This document shows, piece after piece, positions 10,422 through 19,546 of a DNA stretch of 64,000 bases. A program made the position numbers and the translations under genes. Numbering within the stretch: the stretch's first letter is position 1; each line of letters starts with the position of its first letter. Location of the stretch: assembly GCA_963783785.1 (NCBI GenBank), contig CAWAOQ010000006.1, positions 496,001 through 560,000 of the forward strand. The letters run 5' to 3'. Under the pieces are notes generated by a model. The model saw only the letters and a list, made by a program, of their open reading frames with translations, was not told the origin of the DNA and did no database searches. The stretch comes from CADEEN01 sp963783785 (GTDB lineage Bacteria > Pseudomonadota > Gammaproteobacteria > Burkholderiales > Burkholderiaceae_C).

Positions 10422-11684
10422 GTGCGCCTGCTCGTCGTCAGCCAGTACTTCTGGCCCGAGAACTTCCGCGTCAACGACCTCGTGGCCGAGCTCGTGCCGC
10501 GGCCACGAGGTCACGGTGCTGACCGGCGCGCCCGAACTATCCGGAAGGCGCGCGTCTTCGCGGAGTACCGGCGCGACCCGGCGCCGCTTCGCACGCTACG
10601 AGGGCGCCGAAGTGTGCGCGTGCCGCTGCGCCGCGCGGCAGCGGCAACGTCCGGCTGGTGCTGAACTACCTGAGCTTCGTCGTCTGGGGCGTGCTGCTCG
10701 GGCGCGTGGCGGCTGCGTGGTCGCACGCTTCGACGCGATCTTCGTGTTCGAGACCTCGCCGATCACGTCGGCGCTGCCGGCCCTGCTGCTGCGGCCGGCT
10801 CAAGCGGGCGCCGCTGCTGATGTGGGTGCTCGACCTGTGGCCCGAGACGCTCGCGGCGGTCGGCGTCGTGCGCTCACCGCGCCTGCTGCGCTGGGTCGGC
10901 GCACTGGTGGCCTTCATCTACCGGCGCTGTGACCGCATCCTCGTCCAGTCGCGCGCATTCTAGCCGAACGTCGAGCGCTAGGTCGGGCGACACGAGCGCA
11001 TCCGCTACTTCCCGCCTGGGCCGAAGCGACCTTCGAGGGCAGGATCCGACGGCGTCGAGCCCGCGCCGGAGGTCGCGCCGTACGGGGACACGTTCAACGT
11101 GATGTTCGCCGGCAACATCGGCGAGGCACAGGACTTCCCGGCCATCCTCGACGCGGCGCAAGCGCTGAAGCATCGAGCCGGACATCCGCTGGCTGATCGT
11201 CGGCGACGGGCGGGCGGCGCCGTGGGTGCGCGACGAGATCGAGCGGCGCGGGCTCGAGCGAGCGCGTCGTCATGCTGGGCCGCCATCCGCTCGAGCGGAT
11301 GCCGTCGTTCTTTCGCGCGCGCCGAGCGCGCTGCTCGTGTCGCTGAAGGCGCGACCCCGTGTTCGCGATGACCATTCCCGGCAAGGTGCAGAGCTACCTG
11401 GCGGCCGGCCTGCCGATGCTCGGCATGCTCGACGGCGAAGGTGCGCGGTGATCGAGGACGCCGGCGCCGGCCTGGTGTGCGCAGCCGGGAGACGGCCGGC
11501 GCTGGCGCAGCGCGTGGGGCAGCTGATGCAGGTGCGGGCCGACGCGCGCTCGGCGATGGGCGCCGCGGGCCGCGCCTACTGCCAGCGCGAATTCGACCGC
11601 GCGCACCTGATCTCGGCGCTGGAAACCTGGATCGAGGAGTTGATCACTGCCCAGCGCGTCGCCGAAGACAGTCTCAGTTCGTGA
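10422..11684 (+). CDS. wbuB: WbuB-like GT4 glycosyltransferase (L-FucNAc transferase candidate), frameshifted
   Basis: This GT4 enzyme of about 415 residues has a GTG start ten bases after the epimerase stop. The N-terminus VRLLVVSQYFWPENFRVNDL is typical of WbuB/WcaI-like transferases, followed by GHEVTVLTG and PLLMWVLDLWPETLAAVGV. The C-terminal domain carries VMFAGNIGEAQDFPAILDAA, the loop near LLVSLKRDPVF, TIPGKVQSYLAAGLPMLGML and GAGLVCAAGD. WbuB enzymes usually accompany the FucNAc genes, so transfer of L-FucNAc is a reasonable inference. The 3' end overlaps the convergent formyltransferase gene by 11 bases. About ten shifts occur between 10500 and 11500; the last 240 bases are clean. 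Confidence 0.8.
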
Positions 11685-12567
11685 ACCTGATCCGGAATTT
11701 CCGCGGCGGGAAAAGACTGGTGCTCCCCGATCCTGTCTCAATCACTGCCTCGACGATCTTCAACATTCCCTGGCCGCAGACGACGATGGGTTTTCCGGCG
11801 TCCACAAACAGGACCTTGCCCACATGCCTGTTTTCGATCTTGACGTCTTCCGCTTCCGACGCTTCATGGATCCTCACGACAGCGCCATCCAGCTTCGTCG
11901 CGGCACCCGCATAGGGTCGACCGACCGAATCGATCAGGCGTCGGATTTCCTTTGCAGACCAGCTCCAATCGATGACGTAGTCAAGTTCGTCGCGCCAGAC
12001 GCTGTAGGACGCATCCGCTTCGTTCTGCGGGACCGCCGCCAACTCCGCACCTCGCCGGATGCCGTAGACCAGACTTGCGACCTTGGCATAGTTGGCATTG
12101 TTGATCGCGATCGCCTGCTTGATCTTGATCGGATAGTCGATCGTGCTCGACGCCTGCGCAATGATGTCGCCGGTATCGAACTCGCCGGCGCCAAACACCG
12201 CGCTCACGCCAATCTCTTTCTCCCCGTTGATGAGGGCGTTGACGAGCGGTGAAAAGCCCCTGTAACGCGGCAGCAGCGAGTCGTGGAAGACGATCAGCCG
12301 ATTCGACGGATGCGGAATCATCCAACGCCATGACACGGCGATGGCGTATTCGGTCGTGATCTTGTCGAATGCCTGCCGCCTGACCCAAGGGATTGCGCGC
12401 TGTTCACAGAATTCGATGATCTCCTTCTCGAAGTCCCTCGCAAGCGCCGCGTCCGCCCCGACGACGACCAGTCCATAGAGATCGCCGAAGCGCTCATGGG
12501 TGTCGGTCAGGAAGTTGTAGCCCTTCTCCGTCATCAGGAAGAATGTCACACCCCTCGCAACCGACAT
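11674..12567 (-). CDS. Sugar N-formyltransferase (methionyl-tRNA formyltransferase-like fold)
   Basis: This is a formyl-THF-dependent formyltransferase of about 297 residues, in an intact frame. The catalytic block reads IVFHDSLLPRYRGFSPLVNA, then GEKEIGVSAVFGAGEFDTGD. The His and Asp of the usual Asn-His-Asp triad are present, but the Asn two residues before His is Val. Sugar formyltransferases such as VioF, WbkC and the ArnA N-domain formylate 4-amino-4-deoxy sugars; a WecE-like aminotransferase that could make such a substrate is three genes upstream. It starts 57 bases after the GT2 stop; a GTG at 12585 is an alternative start. A C-terminal subdomain carries VGRPYAGAATKLDG and VKIENRHVGK. 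The substrate is inferred from neighbours. Confidence 0.75.
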   Translation of the reverse strand: MSVARGVTFFLMTEKGYNFLTDTHERFGDLYGLVVVGADAALARDFEKEIIEFCEQRAIPWVRRQAFDKITTEYAIAVSWRWMIPHPSNRLIVFHDSLLPRYRGFSPLVNALINGEKEIGVSAVFGAGEFDTGDIIAQASSTIDYPIKIKQAIAINNANYAKVASLVYGIRRGAELAAVPQNEADASYSVWRDELDYVIDWSWSAKEIRRLIDSVGRPYAGAATKLDGAVVRIHEASEAEDVKIENRHVGKVLFVDAGKPIVVCGQGMLKIVEAVIETGSGSTSLFPPRKFRIRFTN

Positions 12568-12624
12568 ACGGCCCACCCGCCTCACGCGATCGAACGCCGG
12601 ACTTCAGCGCCGGCTGGGGTGCGA

Positions 12625-13540
12625 TCACGCAATATCGCCGCAGGTTGCCCCCATGCTTCGCAGATGGATTCGCGCCAGGTACTCCCCGATGATGCCCAGC
12701 GCAAACATCTGTGCACCTGAGAACAGCGCAATGATGGACGCGAGAAAAGGAAATCCCTGCCACCGTGGTGCCGCGAATGAAGTAGCCACCCACCACGTAG
12801 ACCAGCAGGCCCATGCCGAACAGCGTGAAGACGAATCCGATCAAGCTCGCGACTTTCAGAGGCACGACGCTGTAGCCCGTCGCCATGTTCATCGCATGCC
12901 GAACCAGCTTGCGAATGGTGTAGTTCGAGGCACCAAGTGTGCGTGGGTCGTGTTGCACCACGACGGCACCGAATCGTGTCGTGCCCCAGGTGAGCAGCAC
13001 GTCGATCTGCACGTTGGGATTGTTGTAGTCGGCAAAAGCCGCGCGCAGGTCGGTGCGGAAAGCGCGGAAGGCGCTCACCTTGCGGGCGGTACGCGCACCC
13101 ATAGCACCTTGCAGCGCGATCTTGGTCACCTTCGACGCGAAGTCTCTGAAGAGGCCATGCTGCTCACGGATCGGCGTGCCGTAGACCGCATCATGGCCCC
13201 GCGCGAGTTCTGCCAGCAGCTTGGGAATCTCCTCTGGCGGGTTCTGCAGATCGTCGTCGAGCGTGACGATCACCTCATGCCGTGCCTGCCGTATCCCCGT
13301 CAACAGGGCATTGTGCTGGCCGTAGTTGCGGCTGTGCCGGAACCCGCGGACGCGTCCGTCGGCGCGAGCCAACTCGCAGATCAGCGCCCAACAACCGTCG
13401 CCGCCGTCGTCCTCGACCAGGATGATCTCCACCGGCGACGGGTACGTGGCGAACGTGGCGTGCAATCGGCGAGTGAGTTCAAGCAGGCTGCTTTCGGACC
13501 GATAGACGGGTACCACGACAGACACGCTCGGCACGTTCAA
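12625..13540 (-). CDS. Polyprenyl-phosphate glycosyltransferase, GT2 (GtrB/ArnC-like), one frameshift
   Basis: This is a DPM1/GtrB-type transferase that loads a sugar from a nucleotide donor onto undecaprenyl phosphate. A TTG start with a GGAGG ribosome site eight bases upstream gives NVPSVSVVVPVYRSESSL. The GT2 core has IILVEDDGGDG, GFRHSRNYGQHNALLTGI and the metal site TLDDDLQNPPEEI. Two C-terminal membrane helices follow (ASLIGFVFTLFGMGLLVYVV, then FPFLASIIALFSGAQMFALG). A single-base shift near 12759 must be corrected to reach the tail LARIHLRSMGATCGDIA and its TGA. It pairs with the GtrA-like flippase and GT-C protein of the same train. Confidence 0.8.
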
Positions 13541-15381
13541 GGCGTTCCCTCCGACTGGCCCGGCGGCGATAGATTGACGGGCTTCCACAAGGACAGCGTC
13601 ACCGGCTGCAACATCGGCCCGTACGCGCCCTGCTGGGGATAACGTCACCTTGCCGGCAAGACGGTGCGAGGCTCCACCCGTGCTTTCCAGGAACGTCGGC
13701 GCCCACGACTTCAATGCCCGGCGGTTCTCCGGCGCACTGATCACCCAAGCCCTGCGAAGCGCCGAGCTTGGCACGCTGTTCAGGATCCGCGCGGCTGCGC
13801 GTTCGCTCCCCGGGTGGCCGCCGATCAGCCACGGCACGCCGACCGGCTTCCCGCCGAGCGCGTAAACCAGCCCGGGCCCGTCGCCGGTGACATCGAGAAT
13901 CGGCTCGCCCGGTCGGTAGCCCGCATCGCGCATGGTACGCACCAGGCTGTCGATGCTGTCGCGCGTCAGGGCATCGACCAGCAGGGTATCGCCCGTCGCG
14001 CCCACGACCGTGGGCCGCGTCTGATCCAGAAGACCGAGTCGCAATCGGTAGGTGTGGGCCGGATCGGACAGCGACCGGAGCTGCAACATAAAGGTCGGCA
14101 GGCAAAGCACCGTCAACGCGCATGCGAGCCCACTCCAATGGATGCGATGTCGCATCCACAGCCGGCGCAGCGGCAACATCAGCGCAACGGCGCCAAACAC
14201 CGTGGCCATCTGCGTATGGGCCGGCAGCTCATTGTTGGTGCCGATGGAATATGCGACCGGCATAGAGAACAGCAGGCCCGTCAGGCCGATGGCGCGACGA
14301 ATCCCGACGCGGTCCGCGGCCACATCGCGGAACACGTGGTCGGCCAACCAGAGCAAGGCGGTCCCAAAGACAGTCAGGGCCCACCACGACTTGCCATAGC
14401 CCGGAAGCTGGATCGTCAGCACGATGCCGGAGACGAGCACGACCACCAGCCCCGACAGCAGCAAAGGCTGCGTTTGCCCCCAGCGCCGCAGGATCGCGTA
14501 GAACAACACGGCGACGAAGATCAGCAGCACCAGCATCCGATCCGCCCCATGCAAGACAGCATTCCACAGCACCGTGAGCGGCATCTCTGCGTAGCGGCCG
14601 TCCATCATCATGGTCGCCTGCGCGCCCTCGTACAGCGCCTCGACCCAGCCGCGGCTGCAACCAATGCAGCAGGACGAAGTTGATCGCCACGCCTGCGGTT
14701 GCGAGGCCGATCAGTTCGACGGCCCGTCGCTGGCGATAGAAGCAGACGAAGAAGAGGCCGTGGCATAACACCATCGCGACCGCGCTGTGCGCCTTCGCGA
14801 GCGCGCAGGCCCCGAGCAGGACACCATAGAAAGCGCGGCTGCCGCGGCCCTTGTCCGCGTGCCGCGGCCATCGACGATGTCGAGCAACAGACCTGTGCCA
14901 ACCATCAGGCAGAACAGCACCAGCATGTTGTATCGTGCCGCGCAGCGTCGTTGTGCAGCAGTAGTAGAACAGCGCGGAGCCCAGTCCGCATGCTACGAAC
15001 GGTAGCATTACGCGCGCGAACCATCGGCGTCTGCGCTGCGCAGGAAGGCCATCGCGCGCCAGGCCACGAATCCCCCCCCGAGCAGGAGCAAGGCGAAACC
15101 GAAGATCCGGATCGCCGCGACATGCTGGCCCAACAGGCGGAAGGGCCATTCGAAGTAGGCGCCGAAGAAAGTGGGCGTGGCCGTCAGCCGCGCCAATGCA
15201 GGAAGTTGAGCAGGTAGTAGGACTCGTCGGTGAAGTCGAAGCCGCGCGGCGCCGTCCACGCGAAGAATGCTGCGTGCAGGCACAACAATGCCAGGACGGG
15301 TGCGGCCGCCAGCCACGCTTCCCGCTCAGCACGCGTCGACGCTGGAACCACCGACGACGGGTTCGGCAGCGCTGCACTCAC
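13537..15381 (-). CDS. GT-C-type membrane glycosyltransferase (GtrC-like candidate), frameshifted
   Basis: This large polytopic protein (about 610 residues) starts at a GTG that overlaps the WecE-like stop (GTGA). After a first helix it has GFDFTDESYYLLNFLHWRG; the Asp-Glu in the first periplasmic loop is the catalytic-loop signature of GT-C enzymes (ArnT/PMT type). Helices follow (FALLLLGGGFVAWRAMAF, YNMLVLFCLMVGTGLLLDI, MLVLLIFVAVLFYAIL), then a periplasmic C-terminal domain (YALGGKPVGVPWLIGGHPG). Frame changes fall near 15186, 15012, 14945, 14875, 14660 and 13590. Correcting the last gives the ending VNLSPPGQSEGTP, whose TGA overlaps the TTG start of the GT2 gene. It probably transfers a polyprenyl-linked sugar onto the glycan outside the cytoplasm. 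Confidence 0.6.
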
Positions 15382-16539
15382 GGCATCACCTCGCCGAGGA
15401 CCCGGCCCAAGGCGTCGATCACGCGCGCTTGGTGCGTCTCGAGGCCGACCCACAGAGGCAGGCGAACCAGCCGCCGGCGATATCGTCGGTCACGTCGAGT
15501 TCGCCGCAGGTCCTGCCGAACGTAGACCGGCCGGGGCGCTGTGCAGCGGCACGTAGTGGAACACCGACTGGATCTCCGCGGCCTTGAGGCGAGCGATCAA
15601 CTGCCGTGCGCTGCGTCGAGGTCGGCAGCAGCAGGTAGTACATGTGCGCGTTGTGCACGCAGTCGTCGGGCACGACCGGGCGGCGCAGCCTGCCGGCGCG
15701 CTCGGCCTCGGCGCAAGCCACTGGTGGTAGGCGTCCCACAGCGCCAGGCGCCGCGCGCGTGATGGCGTCCGCCTCCTCCATCTGCGCCCACAGGAAGGCC
15801 GCGATGATCTCGCCGGGCAGGTACGAGGAGCCGACGTCGACCCAGGTGTACTTGTCCACCTGGCCGCGGAAGAACTGGCTGCGGTTGGTGCCCTTCTCGC
15901 GGATGATCTCGGCGCGCTCGGCGAAGCGCGGGTCGTTGACCAGCAGCGCGCCGCCCTCGCCGGAGATGATGTTCTTGGTCTCGTGGAAGGACAGCGCAGC
16001 CGAGGTGGCCGATGCGCCCGAGCGGGCGGCCCTTGTAGCGTGGCCATCACGCCCTGCGCCGCGTCCTCGATCACCAGCAGGTCGTGCCGTCGGCGATCGC
16101 CATGATGGCGTCCATCTCGCAGCCGACGCCGGCGTAGTGCACCGGCACGATCGCCCTGGTGCGCGGCGTGATCGCCGCCTCGATCAGCGTCTCGTCGAGG
16201 TTCAGCGTGTCGGGGCGGATGTCGACGAAGACCGGCACGCCGCCGCGCAGCACGAAGGCGTTGGCGGTGGAGACGAAGGTGTACGAGGGCATGATGACCT
16301 CGTCGCCCGGGCTCGACGTCGGCCAGCATGCGCCGCCATCTCCAGCGCCGCGGTGCAGGAGTGGGTCAGCAGCGCCTTGCCGCTGCCGGTCCGCTGCTCC
16401 AGCCACGCGTTGCAGCAGCTTGGTGAACTGCCGTCGCCGGCGAGGTGTCCCTTGGCGTGGGCCTGGGCGATGTACCCAGCTCCTTGCCGGTCATGAACGG
16501 CTTGTTGAAGGGGATTCGCGCCATCTGCCCGGTTGCCAT
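15378..16539 (-). CDS. wecE: WecE/RffA-like 4-keto-6-deoxy-sugar aminotransferase, frameshifted
   Basis: This is a PLP-dependent DegT/DnrJ/EryC1 aminotransferase. The start (M)ARIPFNKPFMTGKELGYI and GHLAGDGSF are characteristic of RffA/WecE, which makes dTDP-4-amino-4,6-dideoxy-galactose. Other parts are LLTHSCTAALEMAAMLA, DEVIMPSYTFVSTANAFVLR, VIEDAAQGVMATYKGRPLG and the PLP-lysine segment SFHETKNIISGEGGALL. The end is LETHQARVIDALGRVLGEVM. About eight single-base shifts (near 16418, 16320, 16080, 16025, 15710, 15600, 15525 and 15465) interrupt it. It starts three bases after the GtrA-like stop and overlaps the GT-C start, so translation is coupled. It may feed the formyltransferase at the end of the train. 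Confidence 0.8.
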
Positions 16540-16542
16540 TGC

Positions 16543-16998
16543 TCAGACCGTTCTTCGAGCGCGGCCCTGGAAGACCCATAACTTCTGCATCATGAACGTG
16601 AAGGCGGCTATGACGAACACCATTACCGCCTGCACGCCCTCGTGCGGCCACTGCATCCGATCGACAAACATGACCAGCGCGGCCAGGTTGATCAGGTAGC
16701 CTGCGGCGTACACCGCCAAGTAGGCGGGGAGATTGCGCCACAGCACACCCTGGTGACCGAACGTCCAGTGCCGATTGATGGCGAATCCAACGGCGACACC
16801 GCAGGCATAGGCCAAGGTCATCGCCGCCTTCGGATCGAGGCCAGCGCCGACCATGGCTCGATAGGCACAGTAGAGCGTCAGATTGACGCCGACGCCGACG
16901 ATGCCAAAGCGCAGCAGTTGCCGGCGCGTGCTGCGGCTGGCGGCCGAAGTCGGGTCCAAGGATGCTTGTCGGAATGCGCCGCCTATCACGCGGGTCAT
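16543..16998 (-). CDS. gtrA: GtrA-like small membrane protein (polyprenyl-phosphate-sugar flippase)
   Basis: This is a 151-residue protein in an intact frame with four predicted helices: LLRFGIVGVGVNLTLYCAYR, AAMTLAYACGVAVGFAINR, LAVYAAGYLINLAALVMF and GVQAVMVFVIAAFTFMMQKL. The pattern RF-x-VG near the first helix, FxxNRxWTF between helices 2 and 3 (FAINRHWTFGHQG) and the ending KLWVF are hallmarks of the GtrA family. Members are thought to flip undecaprenyl-phosphate-linked sugars across the inner membrane, working with a GtrB transferase and a membrane-bound GtrC. Here WecE-like, GT-C and GT2 genes follow immediately. Confidence 0.85.
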   Translation of the reverse strand: MTRVIGGAFRQASLDPTSAASRSTRRQLLRFGIVGVGVNLTLYCAYRAMVGAGLDPKAAMTLAYACGVAVGFAINRHWTFGHQGVLWRNLPAYLAVYAAGYLINLAALVMFVDRMQWPHEGVQAVMVFVIAAFTFMMQKLWVFQGRARRTV

Positions 16999-17017
16999 TA
17001 TGACTTGACGCCCGACC

Positions 17018-18921
17018 TCAGCCCGGCTCGTCGGCGCGGTACTCCGGCACGAGCCGGGCGAGCAGTGCGCCGCCAAGTGCCGCGCCATCGCGCCGACCGG
17101 CAACGGCGAAGCACGAGCGCCAGCAGGCCATCGAGCGGCACGCCGCGCGATTCGAGCCGGGCCACGCGCAATGCCGCCACCGCCGTCGGCAGCGTGGTGT
17201 CCGCATCCGCCAGCAATTCCTCGATACAACTTCTCCCCCGGCCGCAGGCCCGAGAACTCGATCCGGATCTCGTCCTCGCGTGTGCCCCGCCAGCCGGATC
17301 AGCTGCCGCGCCAGATCGACGATCTTCACCGGCTCGCCCATGTCGAGCACCAGCACCTGGCCGCTCTCGCCGATCGCGGCGGCCTGCAGCACCAGCCGCG
17401 CGGCCTCCGGGATGGTCATGAAGTAGCGAATGATGTCGGGGTGCGTGACGGTCACCGGGCCGCCCTTCTCGATCTGCTCCTTGAACTTCGGGATCACGCT
17501 GCCGCTGGAGCCGAGCACGTTGCCGAAGCGCACGGCCATGAACTTCGTGGCCGCATGCTCGGCAGCGAGCGCGGAGATCACCATCTCGGCGGCGCGCTTG
17601 GTGGCGCCCATCACGTTGGTCGGGTTGACGGCCTTGTCGGTGCTGATCAGCACGAAGCGCTCGCACTTCGGCCTCGGCGGCGGCCAGCGCGGCGTGGTAG
17701 GTGCCGAGCGTGTTGTTGCGCAGGCAGGCCCAGGCGTTGTCTTCTTCCATCAGCGGCACATGCTTGTAGGCCGCGGCATGGAACACCACCTGAGGCTGCC
17801 ACTTCGCGAAGGTGGCGCGCAGATGTTCGAGATCCTTCACGTCGCCGATCAGCTTCACCAGCGGAAGTTGCGGGAAGCGCTCGGCCAGGTCCTGCTCGAT
17901 GGAGTAGAGGTTGAACTCGCTCAACTCGTAAAGCACCAACCGCGCCGGCGCCGTAGCGCGCCACCTGGCGGCAAAGTTCGCTGCCGATGCTGCCGCCGGC
18001 GCCGGTGATCAGCACCGTCTTGCCGTGCAGGCAGGCATCGATGCCGGCCTCGTCGAGCTGCACCGGCTCGCGGCCGAGCAGATCTTCGGGCTCGATGTCG
18101 CGGATGCGGTTGACCTGCGTGCCGGCCTGCAATTCTTCCGCCGACGGCACCGTCAGCACCGGCAGGCCGGTCTGCGCGGCGAGTTCGAAGAGGCGCTTGC
18201 GCGCGCTGCCGCGCAGCGACGGCAGTGCGATCACGAGGTGCGTGGCGGCACCGCGCACCGCCTTGTCCTGCACCGCAGCCAGCGGGCCCAGCACCGGCAC
18301 GCCGGCGATTCGTGCGCCTTGCTTGGCCGGGTCGTCGTCGAGCAGGCCGAGCACCGTCCAGCCTTGATGGTGGATGCCGGCCAGCAGGCGCCTGGCCGCC
18401 TCGCCGGCGCCGAGCACGAGCGCGCGGCGGATCTCGGTGTCGCCGCCGGTGATCTGCTTGCGCGCGTGCTCGTAGAGCATGCGGTAGCCGATGCGCACCA
18501 CGCACACGCCCATCAGCGTGACGATCGGGTGCAACGCCAGCACCGCGCGCGGCACTTTCGACAGGCCGAGGGCCATCACGACCGTGGCGCTGAGCAGGCC
18601 CGCCACGGCGCAGGCAATCGTCAGGCGCTTGACCTCGCCGAAGCCCGAGAACCGCCACATGCTCTGCGGTACCCGCAGCACAGCAAACGCGACGAGGTAC
18701 GCCGCAATCACGCCGAGCATCACCCAGGCGTCGTACCCTGGCCGCGCCGTGATCCAGCGCTCGAAGCCGAGGCGGAACAGGTACGTCACGTTCCAGCAGG
18801 CGGCGATCACCACACCGTCGATGGCCAGCGACAGCGGCTCGCGGTGCGGACGCAGCCGCGCCAGGAAGCGATCGAGGCGGTGCCAGGCCGTCAGGGCGGG
18901 CTCGACGTGCTGGTCGCTCAT
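17018..18921 (-). CDS. WbpM/PglF-like membrane UDP-GlcNAc 4,6-dehydratase, frameshifted
   Basis: This long-form dehydratase has about 630 residues. Four N-terminal helices (PLSLAIDGVVIAACWNVTYL onward) lead to a CoA-binding-like Rossmann domain (RRALVLGAGEAARRLLAGI), then the catalytic extended SDR domain: KTVLITGAGGSIGSELCRQV (about residue 309), VVFHAAAYKHVPLMEEDN, LISTDKAVNPTNVMGATKRA and FGNVLGSSGSVIPKFKEQI. The Met in MGATK replaces the usual catalytic Tyr, as known for WbpM. It makes the 4-keto-6-deoxy derivative of UDP-GlcNAc. Shifts lie near 17945, 17665, 17280 and 17100. It overlaps the sugar-transferase stop (ATGA); with the aminotransferase and PGT upstream it forms a PglF-PglE-PglC-like set. 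Confidence 0.85.
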
Positions 18922-19535
18922 GCTGCCCCTGCGGCGAACAGGCGCGCCCACAGCACGCGCAGCGTGCCGCCGATCACGCGCAGGTCGGTCGCCAGGTTGG
19001 CGTGCTCCGCATACGCCGCCGCGGCGCGCAGCTTCTTGGGCAGCAGCACCTCGACGTACTCGCGCTCGGGATCGGCGGCACGGGCCAGCAGTTCGCTCTC
19101 GTCGGCAAACTCCAGCGACACCGGGTCGGTGATGCCGGGACGCACCGCCAGCACCTTGTCGCGCAGTTCGGCCGGGTACTGCGCCACGTACGACGGCACC
19201 TCGGGCCGCGGCCCGACCAGGCTCATGTGGCCGGCCAGCACGTCGATGAGCTGCGGCAATTCGTCGAGCTTGGCGCGGCGCAGGAAGGCGCCGGCGCGGG
19301 TGATGCGCGGGTCGTCGCCGATCGTCAGCTGCGGCCCGCGCCTGGGTGCATCGGCCACCATCGTGCGGAACTTGCGGATCGCGAACGGCCGCCCGTGGCG
19401 GCCGACGCGCTGCTGGCGAAACAGCACCGGCCCCGGCGAATCGAGCTTGATCCAGAGTGCGATCGCCGCCAGCAGTGGTGCCAGCAGCACCAGCGCGACG
19501 GCGGCGCCCAACAGATCGAACACGCGCTTGGCCAT
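18918..19535 (-). CDS. Short phosphoglycosyl transferase (PglC-like initiating sugar transferase)
   Basis: This 205-residue protein is a small monotopic phosphoglycosyl transferase with one N-terminal membrane-inserted helix (FDLLGAAVALVLLAPLLAAI). The conserved block reads LDSPGPVLFRQQRVGRHGRP, IRKFRTMV, GDDPRITRAGAFLRRAKLDE and MSLVGPRPEVPSYV. Such enzymes attach the first sugar phosphate of a repeat unit to undecaprenyl phosphate on the cytoplasmic face. The PglC-like size and the genes on both sides (PglE-like aminotransferase, PglF-like dehydratase) suggest a 2-acetamido-4-amino-2,4,6-trideoxy-glucose-type first sugar, with or without acetylation. The start lies 11 bases after the upstream stop. 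Confidence 0.85.
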   Translation of the reverse strand: MAKRVFDLLGAAVALVLLAPLLAAIALWIKLDSPGPVLFRQQRVGRHGRPFAIRKFRTMVADAPRRGPQLTIGDDPRITRAGAFLRRAKLDELPQLIDVLAGHMSLVGPRPEVPSYVAQYPAELRDKVLAVRPGITDPVSLEFADESELLARAADPEREYVEVLLPKKLRAAAAYAEHANLATDLRVIGGTLRVLWARLFAAGAA

Positions 19536-19546
19536 CGCAATCGCCG

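Noticed and set aside
4600..11500. Programmed ribosomal frameshifting as the cause of the many frame changes
   Set aside because: There are too many sites, in both directions, in unrelated genes, without slippery sequences or pause structures.
12494..14611. A 705-codon frame joining a membrane protein to a GT2 glycosyltransferase
   Set aside because: The C-terminal 40 codons leave the GT2 family frame near 12759, and the upstream join has a ribosome site and an overlapping stop in a neighbouring frame. Two genes with errors explain it better than a fusion.
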